NCBI GenBank assembly: GCA_964571145.1
Contig: CAZNAP010000002.1
Location: forward strand, 13,258-77,257
Origin: Suilimivivens sp964571145
GTDB taxonomy: Bacteria > Bacillota > Clostridia > Lachnospirales > Lachnospiraceae
Length of the DNA: 64,000 bases
Direction of reading: 5' to 3'
Both the position numbers and the translations under genes were made by a program. Each line of letters begins with the position of its first letter. Within the stretch, counting starts at the first letter, position 1. This document shows, piece after piece, positions 7,081-14,584 of the stretch. The notes under the pieces were generated by a model that was not told the DNA's origin, made no database searches, and saw nothing but the letters and a program-made list of their open reading frames with translations.

Positions 7081-7518
7081 ATGGGAACCAAATATTTCGT
7101 TGTGAAGGAACAGGCAGTGCCTGAAGTGTTGCTCAAGGTGGTGGAAGCGAAGAAACTTCTGGATACCGGCAAGGTGCATACCATAAATGATGCAACCGAG
7201 CAAGTTGGCATCAGCCGCAGTTCTTTTTATAAGTACAAAGATGATATCTTTCAATTTCATGACAGTGCGCAGGGAACCACTATTACCCTTACTTTTCAAA
7301 TGGAGGATGAACCTGGGCTGCTTTCAGATGTATTGAAGATTGTGGCAGATTTTGGAGGCAATATTCTGACCATACATCAGAGTATTCCGATTAACGGAGT
7401 GGCATCCTTGAGTTTAAGCATACAAGTTTTGGCGACTACCGGCAATGTATCGGAGATGCTGGAAACCTTGGAGAGCCAGAAGGGTGTCAGAAATGTTAAA
7501 ATTCTAGCTAAGGAATAA
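7081..7518 (+). CDS. ACT-domain protein (PheB/UPF0735 family)
   Basis: This 145-residue protein has an N-terminal helix-turn-helix-like segment (KVHTINDATEQVGISRSSFYKYKDDIF, residues 31-57) and a C-terminal ACT domain (TITLTFQMEDEPGLLSDVLKIVADFGGNILTI, then the GVRNVKIL end). ACT domains bind amino acids, so it is plausibly an amino-acid-responsive regulator or chaperone of the downstream homoserine dehydrogenase, with which it is separated by 22 bp. I set the start at the ATG at 7081. An in-frame ATG at 7033 would add only translated tandem repeat. Related proteins are annotated PheB in Bacillus next to prephenate dehydratase. Confidence 0.9.
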   Translation: MGTKYFVVKEQAVPEVLLKVVEAKKLLDTGKVHTINDATEQVGISRSSFYKYKDDIFQFHDSAQGTTITLTFQMEDEPGLLSDVLKIVADFGGNILTIHQSIPINGVASLSLSIQVLATTGNVSEMLETLESQKGVRNVKILAKE

Positions 7519-7540
7519 ACAATAAATGGAGGATGAAAAA

Positions 7541-8743
7541 ATGATTCAAGTTGCAGTGTTTGGATATGGCACAGTAGGAAGTGGAGTTGTCGAAGTAATT
7601 GAGAGAAATAAGGATGAAATTAATAAGAAGTCGGCAGAAGACATTAATATCAAATATATTTTGGATTTGAGAGATTTTCCGGGTGACCCCTATGAAAATA
7701 AAATTGTACATGATGTAGATGTAATTCTGAATGATCCTGAAGTGAAAATTATCTGCGAAACCATGGGTGGAGTCGGAGCAGCTTATCAATTTACCAAAAG
7801 AGCGCTTGCAGACGGCAAGAGTGTATGTACTTCCAATAAAGAGCTGGTAGCTTTACATGGTCCAGAATTGATTGCGTTGGCGCATAAAAATCAGTGTAAC
7901 TATTTATTCGAGGCAAGTGTAGGCGGTGGTATTCCAATTATCAGACCACTCAACTATTCACTGACTGCTGAGAAAATTGATGCCATTACAGGTATTTTAA
8001 ATGGAACAACCAACTATATCTTAACTAAAATGGAAAAAGAAGGCGCTGACTTTGCCGATGTATTAAAGGAAGCACAAGATAAAGGGTATGCCGAGAGAAA
8101 TCCGGAAGCAGACGTGGAAGGCTATGATGCCTGCCGTAAAATTGCAATTTTATCTTCCTTAATGTGTGGCAAGACGGTGAATTACGAAGAGATATATACA
8201 GAAGGCATTACCCAGATTACAGCAACTGATTTTGTTTATGCCAGAGCAATGGGGAAGACAGTCAAACTTCTTGCTCAAAATAAAGAGGAGAATGGCAGTT
8301 ATCAAGCATTAGTAGCACCTTTCCTGATTGGAAGAGACCATCCCCTTTATATGGTAAATGATGTTTATAATGCAGTTTGCGTTCATGGCAATATGCTGGG
8401 CGATTCCATGTATTATGGTCGTGGCGCTGGCAAGCTGCCTACAGCCAGTGCAGTAGTGTCAGATGTAGTGGATTGCGCAAGACATCTGGGCAAGGTGATT
8501 ATGTGCTTCTGGGATATGGAACAGGTTCAGCTTGGTAATCCGGAGCAGTCCAGCCGAAAATTCTTCGTTCGCGTGAACAAGGACAAAGAAAGTGCTGCTT
8601 TACAGAATTTTAAAAACGTTTCTGTTATTAATGCAGATGTATCAGGTGAGTTTGCGTTCATTACCGATACAATGACGGAAAAAGAGTTTAATGAAAAAGC
8701 AGAAAAGGTCGGAATTATCAGTCGAATCAGAATTGAAGATTAA
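7541..8743 (+). CDS. hom: Homoserine dehydrogenase
   Basis: This enzyme reduces aspartate semialdehyde to homoserine with NAD(P)H, the branch point to threonine and methionine. The 400-residue protein has the Rossmann motif GYGTVGSG (residues 8-15). The catalytic-domain blocks ASVGGGIPIIRPLNY, GILNGTTNYILT and EADVEGYDACRK are intact. The C-terminal 70 residues resemble a short ACT-like regulatory region. The start is ATG 7541, 8 nt after GGAGG; the ATG at 7526 lies upstream of that site. It is followed at 59 bp by the ApgM-type gene and then aspartokinase. Confidence 0.96.
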   Translation: MIQVAVFGYGTVGSGVVEVIERNKDEINKKSAEDINIKYILDLRDFPGDPYENKIVHDVDVILNDPEVKIICETMGGVGAAYQFTKRALADGKSVCTSNKELVALHGPELIALAHKNQCNYLFEASVGGGIPIIRPLNYSLTAEKIDAITGILNGTTNYILTKMEKEGADFADVLKEAQDKGYAERNPEADVEGYDACRKIAILSSLMCGKTVNYEEIYTEGITQITATDFVYARAMGKTVKLLAQNKEENGSYQALVAPFLIGRDHPLYMVNDVYNAVCVHGNMLGDSMYYGRGAGKLPTASAVVSDVVDCARHLGKVIMCFWDMEQVQLGNPEQSSRKFFVRVNKDKESAALQNFKNVSVINADVSGEFAFITDTMTEKEFNEKAEKVGIISRIRIED

Positions 8744-8802
8744 TAGGTACGAAGTAGCACCAAGTGAATAAAAACAGACTGAATATAAATGAGGTACAGA
8801 AA

Positions 8803-10011
8803 ATGAGTGCGAAAAAATATATAGTTGTACTGGGTGACGGTATGGCAGATGAGCCCATAGAAGCACTGGGTGGGAAAACTCCGCTAGAGTATGCCGATAC
8901 GCCAGCTATGGATCGACTGGCAGCCAAATCAGAAATTGGTTTGGTACATACCATACCGGAAGGCATGAAGCCCGGTTCCGATACAGCCAATCTTTCAGTA
9001 TTGGGTTATGACCCGAAGCAGTACTATTCCGGACGTTCTCCACTGGAAGCCTTAAGTATTGGGGTTCCTATGAAAGACACCGATGTGGCACTGCGTTGCA
9101 ATATTGTAACGATTTCAGAAGACGATGTTCCATTCGAAAAGAAAACGATTATTGACCACAGCTCGGGCGAAATCAGTACGCAGGATTGCGGTATCCTGTT
9201 GGAAGCAGTAAAAAGTGAATTACAAGATGAAACCTATCAGTTTTATGTGGGAACAAGTTATCGCCATTGCCTGATTTGGAATCATGGACAGGTCATTGAA
9301 CTAGCACAGCCGCATGATGTACTGGGACAGGTAATAGGCCAATACCTTCCAACTGATGAAAAGCTTTTGTATATGATGAAACGCAGCTATGAAATATTAG
9401 TGAATCATCCAATTAATATAGAAAGAAAGAAACAGGGATTGAATCCCGCCAACTGCTGCTGGTTTTGGGGAGCAGGAACGAAACCAATGCTTTCTTCCTT
9501 TGAGGAAAAGAATGGCATGAAGGGTATGATGGTTTCGGCGGTAGATTTGCTAAAAGGAATTGCAGTAGGTGCAGGCATGGGCGTAGCTCATGTGGAAGGT
9601 GCAAACGGTGGCCTTCATACTAACTATGCAGGTAAAGTACAGGCGGCATTAGATGCACTCAAGCAAGATTATGATTTTGTGTATATTCATGTGGAAGCTC
9701 CGGACGAGATGGGACATCAAGGCAGCGTGGAGAAGAAAGTGCAATCCATTGAATATTTGGACAAGAAAGTCATAGAACCATTAACACAGAGTTTGGACTG
9801 CGACGGAATCGATTATCGATTGCTGGTTATGCCTGATCATCCAACACCAATCAGAGTCAGAACACATACTTCAGACAGTGTGCCGTATCTCCTGTATGAC
9901 AGTACAGCACAGCAGGAGCAGAGTTGGCACTATAATGAGACAGAAGCAACTGGAAGTGAAAATTATGTAGCCCATGGATATACCATGCTGGATAAACTTT
10001 TGACTAAATAA
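8803..10011 (+). CDS. apgM: ApgM-family phosphoglycerate mutase, proposed homoserine kinase
   Basis: The 402-residue protein belongs to the archaeal-type cofactor-independent phosphoglycerate mutase branch of the alkaline phosphatase superfamily. Visible motifs are VVLGDGMADEP (metal site Asp), GSDTANLSVLGYDP (with the catalytic Ser region), HVEAPDEMGHQG and MPDHPTP. In bacteria lacking ThrB, members encoded beside hom and lysC are proposed to be alternative homoserine kinases (TIGR02535). Its position between hom and aspartokinase supports that reading over a glycolytic role. The start is ATG 8803 with GAGGT 7 nt upstream; a GTG at 8764 is unlikely. Confidence 0.88.
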   Translation: MSAKKYIVVLGDGMADEPIEALGGKTPLEYADTPAMDRLAAKSEIGLVHTIPEGMKPGSDTANLSVLGYDPKQYYSGRSPLEALSIGVPMKDTDVALRCNIVTISEDDVPFEKKTIIDHSSGEISTQDCGILLEAVKSELQDETYQFYVGTSYRHCLIWNHGQVIELAQPHDVLGQVIGQYLPTDEKLLYMMKRSYEILVNHPINIERKKQGLNPANCCWFWGAGTKPMLSSFEEKNGMKGMMVSAVDLLKGIAVGAGMGVAHVEGANGGLHTNYAGKVQAALDALKQDYDFVYIHVEAPDEMGHQGSVEKKVQSIEYLDKKVIEPLTQSLDCDGIDYRLLVMPDHPTPIRVRTHTSDSVPYLLYDSTAQQEQSWHYNETEATGSENYVAHGYTMLDKLLTK

Positions 10012-10028
10012 GAGGAGAATAGATTGTT

Positions 10029-11348
10029 ATGAAAAAGGTTGTTAAATTTGGAGGAAGTTCCCTGGCTAGTGCCGAACAGTTTCAAAAGGTAGCAGACATT
10101 ATCCATGCGGATTCAGACCGCAGATACGTGGTTCCTTCTGCACCGGGTAAGAGATTTTCCAGTGACACGAAAGTAACGGATATGCTGTATGCTTGCTATC
10201 GACTGGCGGAAGAGGGCAAGGATTTTAAGAAAGAACTGGCAGCAATTGCGACTCGGTATCAGGAGATTATTGACGGACTTGGTCTGAAACTTTCCCTGAA
10301 AGACGAATTTGAGGTCATTGAAAAGAATTTCAAGGCTAAAGCTGGTGATAACTATGCGGCATCTCGTGGAGAATACCTGAATGGTTTAGTGATTGCATCT
10401 TATCTTGGATTTGAATTTATAGATGCAGCAGATGTCATTCGCTTTAAGGATAACGGAGAATTTGATTCTGAACTGACAAACGAGATTTTAGGACAAAGGC
10501 TTGCTGATCTGAAATGTGCTGTCGTTCCGGGATTTTATGGGGCATATGCAGATGGCAAGGTTAAGACCTTTTCCAGAGGCGGCTCCGATATTACAGGTTC
10601 AATTGTAGCAAGAGCCATTAAAGCAGATGTATACGAAAACTGGACAGATGTATCTGGATTTTTGGTTGCAGACCCTAGAATTATCAAGAATCCTGAAGTA
10701 ATAGAGACGATTACTTATAGAGAGCTTCGCGAGTTGTCCTACATGGGCGCAGGCGTACTTCATGAAGATGCGATTTTCCCGGTTAGACGTGAAGGCATTC
10801 CGATTAATATCCGTAATACCAATAAACCAGAGGATGAGGGAACCTGGATTGTAGAAAGTACCTGTCAGAAAGCAAAGTATGTGATTACCGGTATTGCCGG
10901 AAAGAAGGGCTTTTGCGCTGTCAACATTGAAAAAGCCATGATGAATTCAGAAATAGGATTTGGCAGAAAAGTGTTACAGGCTTTTGAAGATAACGGAATT
11001 TCTTTTGAACATGTTCCGTCCGGAATAGATACCATGACGATCTTTATCCATCAGGATGAGTTTATGGATAAAGAGCAAAAAGTAGTTTCTGCGATTCATA
11101 GACTTGCCAGCCCTGACAGTGTGGATATTGAAGCGGATTTAGCTTTGATTGCAGTTGTGGGAAGAGGAATGAAATCCACCAGAGGAACCGCAGGTCGTAT
11201 TTTCTCTGCACTGGCACACGCAAATGTGAATGTAAAAATGATTGACCAGGGTTCCAGTGAATTAAATATCATCATTGGAGTTTCCAATGATGATTTTAAG
11301 GAAGCCATTACGGCAATTTATGATATTTTTGTTGTATCACAATTATAG
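10029..11348 (+). CDS. lysC: Aspartokinase
   Basis: This enzyme phosphorylates aspartate, the first step of the lysine/threonine/methionine family. The 439-residue monofunctional form starts with KFGGSSLASAEQFQKVADII and has FSRGGSDITGSIVARAIKADVYENWTDVSG as the nucleotide/substrate block. Two C-terminal ACT domains follow (about residues 290-439, with VGRGMKSTRGTAGRIFSALAHANVNVKMIDQGSSELNI). They imply allosteric feedback by an amino acid. It follows the ApgM-type gene by 17 bp, completing a hom-kinase-lysC set. AGAGGAGAATAG is the ribosome site. Confidence 0.95.
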   Translation: MKKVVKFGGSSLASAEQFQKVADIIHADSDRRYVVPSAPGKRFSSDTKVTDMLYACYRLAEEGKDFKKELAAIATRYQEIIDGLGLKLSLKDEFEVIEKNFKAKAGDNYAASRGEYLNGLVIASYLGFEFIDAADVIRFKDNGEFDSELTNEILGQRLADLKCAVVPGFYGAYADGKVKTFSRGGSDITGSIVARAIKADVYENWTDVSGFLVADPRIIKNPEVIETITYRELRELSYMGAGVLHEDAIFPVRREGIPINIRNTNKPEDEGTWIVESTCQKAKYVITGIAGKKGFCAVNIEKAMMNSEIGFGRKVLQAFEDNGISFEHVPSGIDTMTIFIHQDEFMDKEQKVVSAIHRLASPDSVDIEADLALIAVVGRGMKSTRGTAGRIFSALAHANVNVKMIDQGSSELNIIIGVSNDDFKEAITAIYDIFVVSQL

Positions 11349-11355
11349 TTACAAA

Positions 11356-12210
11356 TTAAAAAGCCACATACATTTGAGAGAAATCAATTGTATCATCCCA
11401 AAGAAAATGTAAATACTCAATTGCCGTATCCACCCGCTGGGAGGTTACGGCAATTCCATATACTGGAATCAGCGGGGAATAAACGTTACTCTTCGTTGCA
11501 AAGGGCGATTCTTCCATAAAGATACCGACAGGCACAGGCTCTTTCATGTTTTCAGGATGACGATGTGTATCTGTTTCGGCGATTACCGCTTCTCTGTCAA
11601 TTTCACCGGATTCAGTTTCGTAATCCTCACTATTATAGTGTACTTCGTCAGAATTTTCTGTAGCAGCAATCTCTGCATAATCTACATAATAGAAATACGG
11701 CTCGTATTTCTCCAGGTCTTCCGGGGAAAGTACAGTACGCAAATCCATAAACATTTCATTAAATGAAAAATTACCGAAAATTTCCGAATCAAAAACAACA
11801 GCATCCAAATCTTTTGTCTGCGTCAGAGCAATCAGTCTTTGAGCATTTGTCATGTCTATGGAACTGGTGTTGTGATACGATAAGGTGGTGTCAGTTTCAA
11901 TGAAGTAGTCGAAATGCTCGGCATCCAAATCACCAAATTCAATAAAAGAATCTTGCATACTGGTGTTGTCGAGTAAAGAAGCATTGAGCATTACTCCGTA
12001 AAAACCATAGTCTTTGGCAGTAACAAAATTGACTATCATACTGACTATAAAAGCGACTACACCAATCACTACAAAAGTATGAACCTTATAATAAAGCCAA
12101 AAATAAGAAAGCCGATCCTTGATAGGCATGTCCTTCATTTTTTGATGCTGATCTCTGATATCATCACTGACCTTGCGAATTTCTCCGGGTTTTAGTTCTC
12201 GTCTGCTCAT
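11356..12210 (-). CDS. Single-pass membrane protein of unknown function
   Basis: I do not recognise the family. The chosen 284-residue protein starts at ATG 12210, behind AGGAAGG; the frame extends to 12279 but those codons would run through a dispersed hairpin repeat. A charged cytoplasmic N-terminus (about 50 residues) is followed by one transmembrane helix (VVIGVVAFIVSMIVNFV) and a large acidic extracytoplasmic domain rich in Asp, Glu and Tyr. The LDAVVFDSEIFGNF segment faintly recalls solute-binding folds. It converges on lysC with only 7 bp between stops and no clear terminator. Confidence 0.75.
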   Translation of the reverse strand: MSRRELKPGEIRKVSDDIRDQHQKMKDMPIKDRLSYFWLYYKVHTFVVIGVVAFIVSMIVNFVTAKDYGFYGVMLNASLLDNTSMQDSFIEFGDLDAEHFDYFIETDTTLSYHNTSSIDMTNAQRLIALTQTKDLDAVVFDSEIFGNFSFNEMFMDLRTVLSPEDLEKYEPYFYYVDYAEIAATENSDEVHYNSEDYETESGEIDREAVIAETDTHRHPENMKEPVPVGIFMEESPFATKSNVYSPLIPVYGIAVTSQRVDTAIEYLHFLWDDTIDFSQMYVAF

Positions 12211-12239
12211 ATTTTGGAACCTTCCTGTTATTTTTATAC

Positions 12240-12268
12240 TAGCCACTCGGATGAGTATTGAGCGACTA
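12240..12268. repeat. Dispersed hairpin repeat (REP-like), copy 1
   Basis: TAGCCACTCGG, loop ATGAGTA, TTGAGCGACTA. It is a diverged copy of the element that is a perfect 11-bp hairpin at 30846-30874, and it lies in the 5' leader of the minus-strand gene starting at 12210. Confidence 0.7.
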
Positions 12269-12386
12269 ATCATTATCATATCGATTTAAAAGCGGTGTGT
12301 CAACGAACAAGCACTTATAATCTATAAAAAAAGAGTGAAGAATTCATAAATTTTAATTGCCTCGTAAGATTAGCGATGTGATTCAC

Positions 12387-12415
12387 TTGAAACTTTTTGA
12401 AAAATATACTATGAT
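12387..12415 (+). promoter_or_regulatory. Sigma-A promoter for the PH-like gene and guaB
   Basis: TTGAAA (12387-12392) and TATGAT (12410-12415) are separated by 17 nt. Transcription would start near 12422, about 70 nt before the ATG at 12491. Confidence 0.6.
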
Positions 12416-12490
12416 ATAGAGTATATAATTTTTAGTGACAAAGTATTATGGTCTTCAGTTTGTAAGACAAAAGAAAGGTTTGGTAGTAGT

Positions 12491-12985
12491 ATGAATGAAA
12501 CATATGTAGAATGGCTTGTTAAGAAGAAAACTCCTGCTTATATGACCTTTTTAAAATTTGTATGCTATATGTTGACGGCCGGTTTTGTGTTTGTAGGATT
12601 GGTTTATACAGTAGCACTGGTTATTGGAGTAGTACTTGGAGTGCTTTCCTATTTTATCTATTTAAATTGTGACTTGGAATATGAATACCTTTATGTAGAT
12701 AAGGAATTAACAATTGATAAAGTCATGGCGAAGAGAAAAAGAAAGAAAGTCGCAGTCTTTGATATTAATAAAATGGAAATTCTGGCTCCTATCAAATCAT
12801 ATCATTTAGATAATTTCAAACATCGAACAGATAAAACCACCGACTACAGTTCAGGAATTGAAGATAAACCAGATCGCAGATATGTTTTTTTCTATGACGG
12901 GCAGAAGAGGATTGTGATTGAACCCAATCCGGAATTGGTGAAAGCAATACAGACAGTTGCCCCTCGAAAAGTTTTTAAAGATTAA
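12491..12985 (+). CDS. Membrane protein with two N-terminal helices and a PH-like domain (DUF6106-like)
   Basis: The 164-residue protein begins with two adjacent transmembrane helices (about residues 17-38 and 40-60). They are followed by a soluble domain in which YEYLYVDKELTIDKV and RYVFFYDGQKRIVIEPNPELVKAI give the alternating strand pattern of a bacterial PH-like domain. It resembles DUF6106 proteins of Lachnospiraceae; that assignment is from memory and tentative. It precedes guaB by 42 bp in the same direction and is probably co-transcribed from the promoter at 12387. Function unknown. Confidence 0.78.
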   Translation: MNETYVEWLVKKKTPAYMTFLKFVCYMLTAGFVFVGLVYTVALVIGVVLGVLSYFIYLNCDLEYEYLYVDKELTIDKVMAKRKRKKVAVFDINKMEILAPIKSYHLDNFKHRTDKTTDYSSGIEDKPDRRYVFFYDGQKRIVIEPNPELVKAIQTVAPRKVFKD

Positions 12986-13027
12986 GGAAACAATAATAAT
13001 TTATCATAACTTACAGGAGGAGAAATA

Positions 13028-14482
13028 ATGGGTCAGATAATCGGTGAAGGAATAACCTTTGATGATGTGCTTTTAGTACCATCCTATTCACAAATTATTC
13101 CAAATGATATTGATTTGACAACGTGGCTTACCAAGAAAATCAAACTCAACATACCAATGATGAGTGCGGGAATGGATACGGTGACAGAACATCGAATGGC
13201 GATTGCCATGGCTAGACAAGGTGGTATCGGAATCATTCACAAAAATATGTCTATCGAAGCGCAGGCAGAAGAGGTAGATAAAGTTAAAAGGTCGGAAAAC
13301 GGAGTTATTACAGATCCATTTTCACTGACAGCTGACCATACTTTAGCAGATGCAGATGCATTAATGGCTAAATTCCGCATCTCAGGTGTACCGATTACCG
13401 AAGGACGGAAACTGGTAGGTATTATTACCAATCGTGATTTGAAATTTGAAGAAGATTTTTCCAAGAAAATCAAGGAATCCATGACTTCAGAAGGTTTAAT
13501 TACAGCTAAAGAAGGTATTACACTGGAAGAAGCCAAGAAGATTTTAGCAAAAGCCCGTAAGGAGAAACTTCCTATTGTAGATGATAATTATAATTTGGTA
13601 GGACTGATTACCATTAAAGATATTGAAAAGACCATTAAATATCCCCTTTCTGCTAAGGATGAGCAAGGTAGATTACTCTGCGGTGCAGGAGTTGGTATTA
13701 CTGCCAATGTACTGGATCGTGTAGGGGCACTTGTAGATGCCAAAGTAGATGTGATTGTTCTGGATTGTGCACACGGACATTCCGAAAATGTATTGAGAAG
13801 CTTACGCATGATCAAAGAAAAATATCCGGACGTTCAGGTAGTAGCGGGTAATGTGGCTACAGGAGAAGGAACAAAAGCATTAATTGAATCTGGTGCTGAT
13901 GCTGTTAAAGTAGGTATAGGCCCCGGTTCTATTTGTACAACGCGTGTTGTAGCCGGAATTGGTGTTCCACAGATATCAGCTATTATGGATGCTTATTCCG
14001 TAGCAAAAGAGTATGGAATTCCGATTATTGCAGATGGCGGTATCAAGTATTCAGGAGATATGACCAAAGCCATTGCAGCAGGTGGAAACCTCTGTATGAT
14101 GGGAAGTATCTTTGCAGGTTGTGATGAAAGCCCCGGTACTTTTGAATTATATCAGGGACGTAAATATAAGGTATACAGAGGAATGGGTTCTATTGCTGCT
14201 ATGGAAAATGGAAGCAAGGATCGTTATTTCCAGGAAAATGCTAAGAAGCTGGTTCCTGAAGGTGTTGAAGGACGTGTCGCATATAAGGGAACAGTTGAAG
14301 ATACCGTATTCCAGCTGATGGGTGGACTTCGTTCCGGTATGGGGTATTGCGGAACAAAGAACATCGAAGAGTTAAAGGAAAACAGCAGATTTATTAAGAT
14401 TTCTGCAGCTTCTTTAAAAGAAAGTCATCCACATGACATCCATATTACCAAAGAAGCACCTAATTATAGTGTTGATGAATAA
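13028..14482 (+). CDS. guaB: IMP dehydrogenase
   Basis: It oxidises IMP to XMP with NAD+, the rate-limiting step of guanine nucleotide synthesis. The 484-residue protein has the TIM-barrel split by a tandem CBS pair (about residues 93-205). The catalytic loop is GIGPGSICTTRVV with the active cysteine, then DGGIKYSGDMTKAIAAG and the flap region YRGMGSIAAM. The length is standard. A strong AGGAGGAG ribosome site precedes the ATG. No purine riboswitch is visible in the 42-bp gap. Confidence 0.97.
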   Translation: MGQIIGEGITFDDVLLVPSYSQIIPNDIDLTTWLTKKIKLNIPMMSAGMDTVTEHRMAIAMARQGGIGIIHKNMSIEAQAEEVDKVKRSENGVITDPFSLTADHTLADADALMAKFRISGVPITEGRKLVGIITNRDLKFEEDFSKKIKESMTSEGLITAKEGITLEEAKKILAKARKEKLPIVDDNYNLVGLITIKDIEKTIKYPLSAKDEQGRLLCGAGVGITANVLDRVGALVDAKVDVIVLDCAHGHSENVLRSLRMIKEKYPDVQVVAGNVATGEGTKALIESGADAVKVGIGPGSICTTRVVAGIGVPQISAIMDAYSVAKEYGIPIIADGGIKYSGDMTKAIAAGGNLCMMGSIFAGCDESPGTFELYQGRKYKVYRGMGSIAAMENGSKDRYFQENAKKLVPEGVEGRVAYKGTVEDTVFQLMGGLRSGMGYCGTKNIEELKENSRFIKISAASLKESHPHDIHITKEAPNYSVDE

Positions 14483-14536
14483 TCCTCAGATGATTGTGTC
14501 CAAAGGGGAATGGGCAAAGTAAGTATAATGACCAAA

Positions 14537-14562
14537 TCGCTCGGATAAGTACCGAGCGACTA
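14537..14562. repeat. Dispersed hairpin repeat (REP-like), copy 2
   Basis: TCGCTCGG, loop ATAAGTA, CCGAGCGA-CTA. The 8-bp stem is perfect, and compared with the 30846 copy the stem bases have changed on both sides together (T-A to C-G), so pairing is preserved. It lies 23 bp before the GGDEF-EAL gene. Confidence 0.75.
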
Positions 14563-14584
14563 ACATAAGGGAGTACAAAACTAG

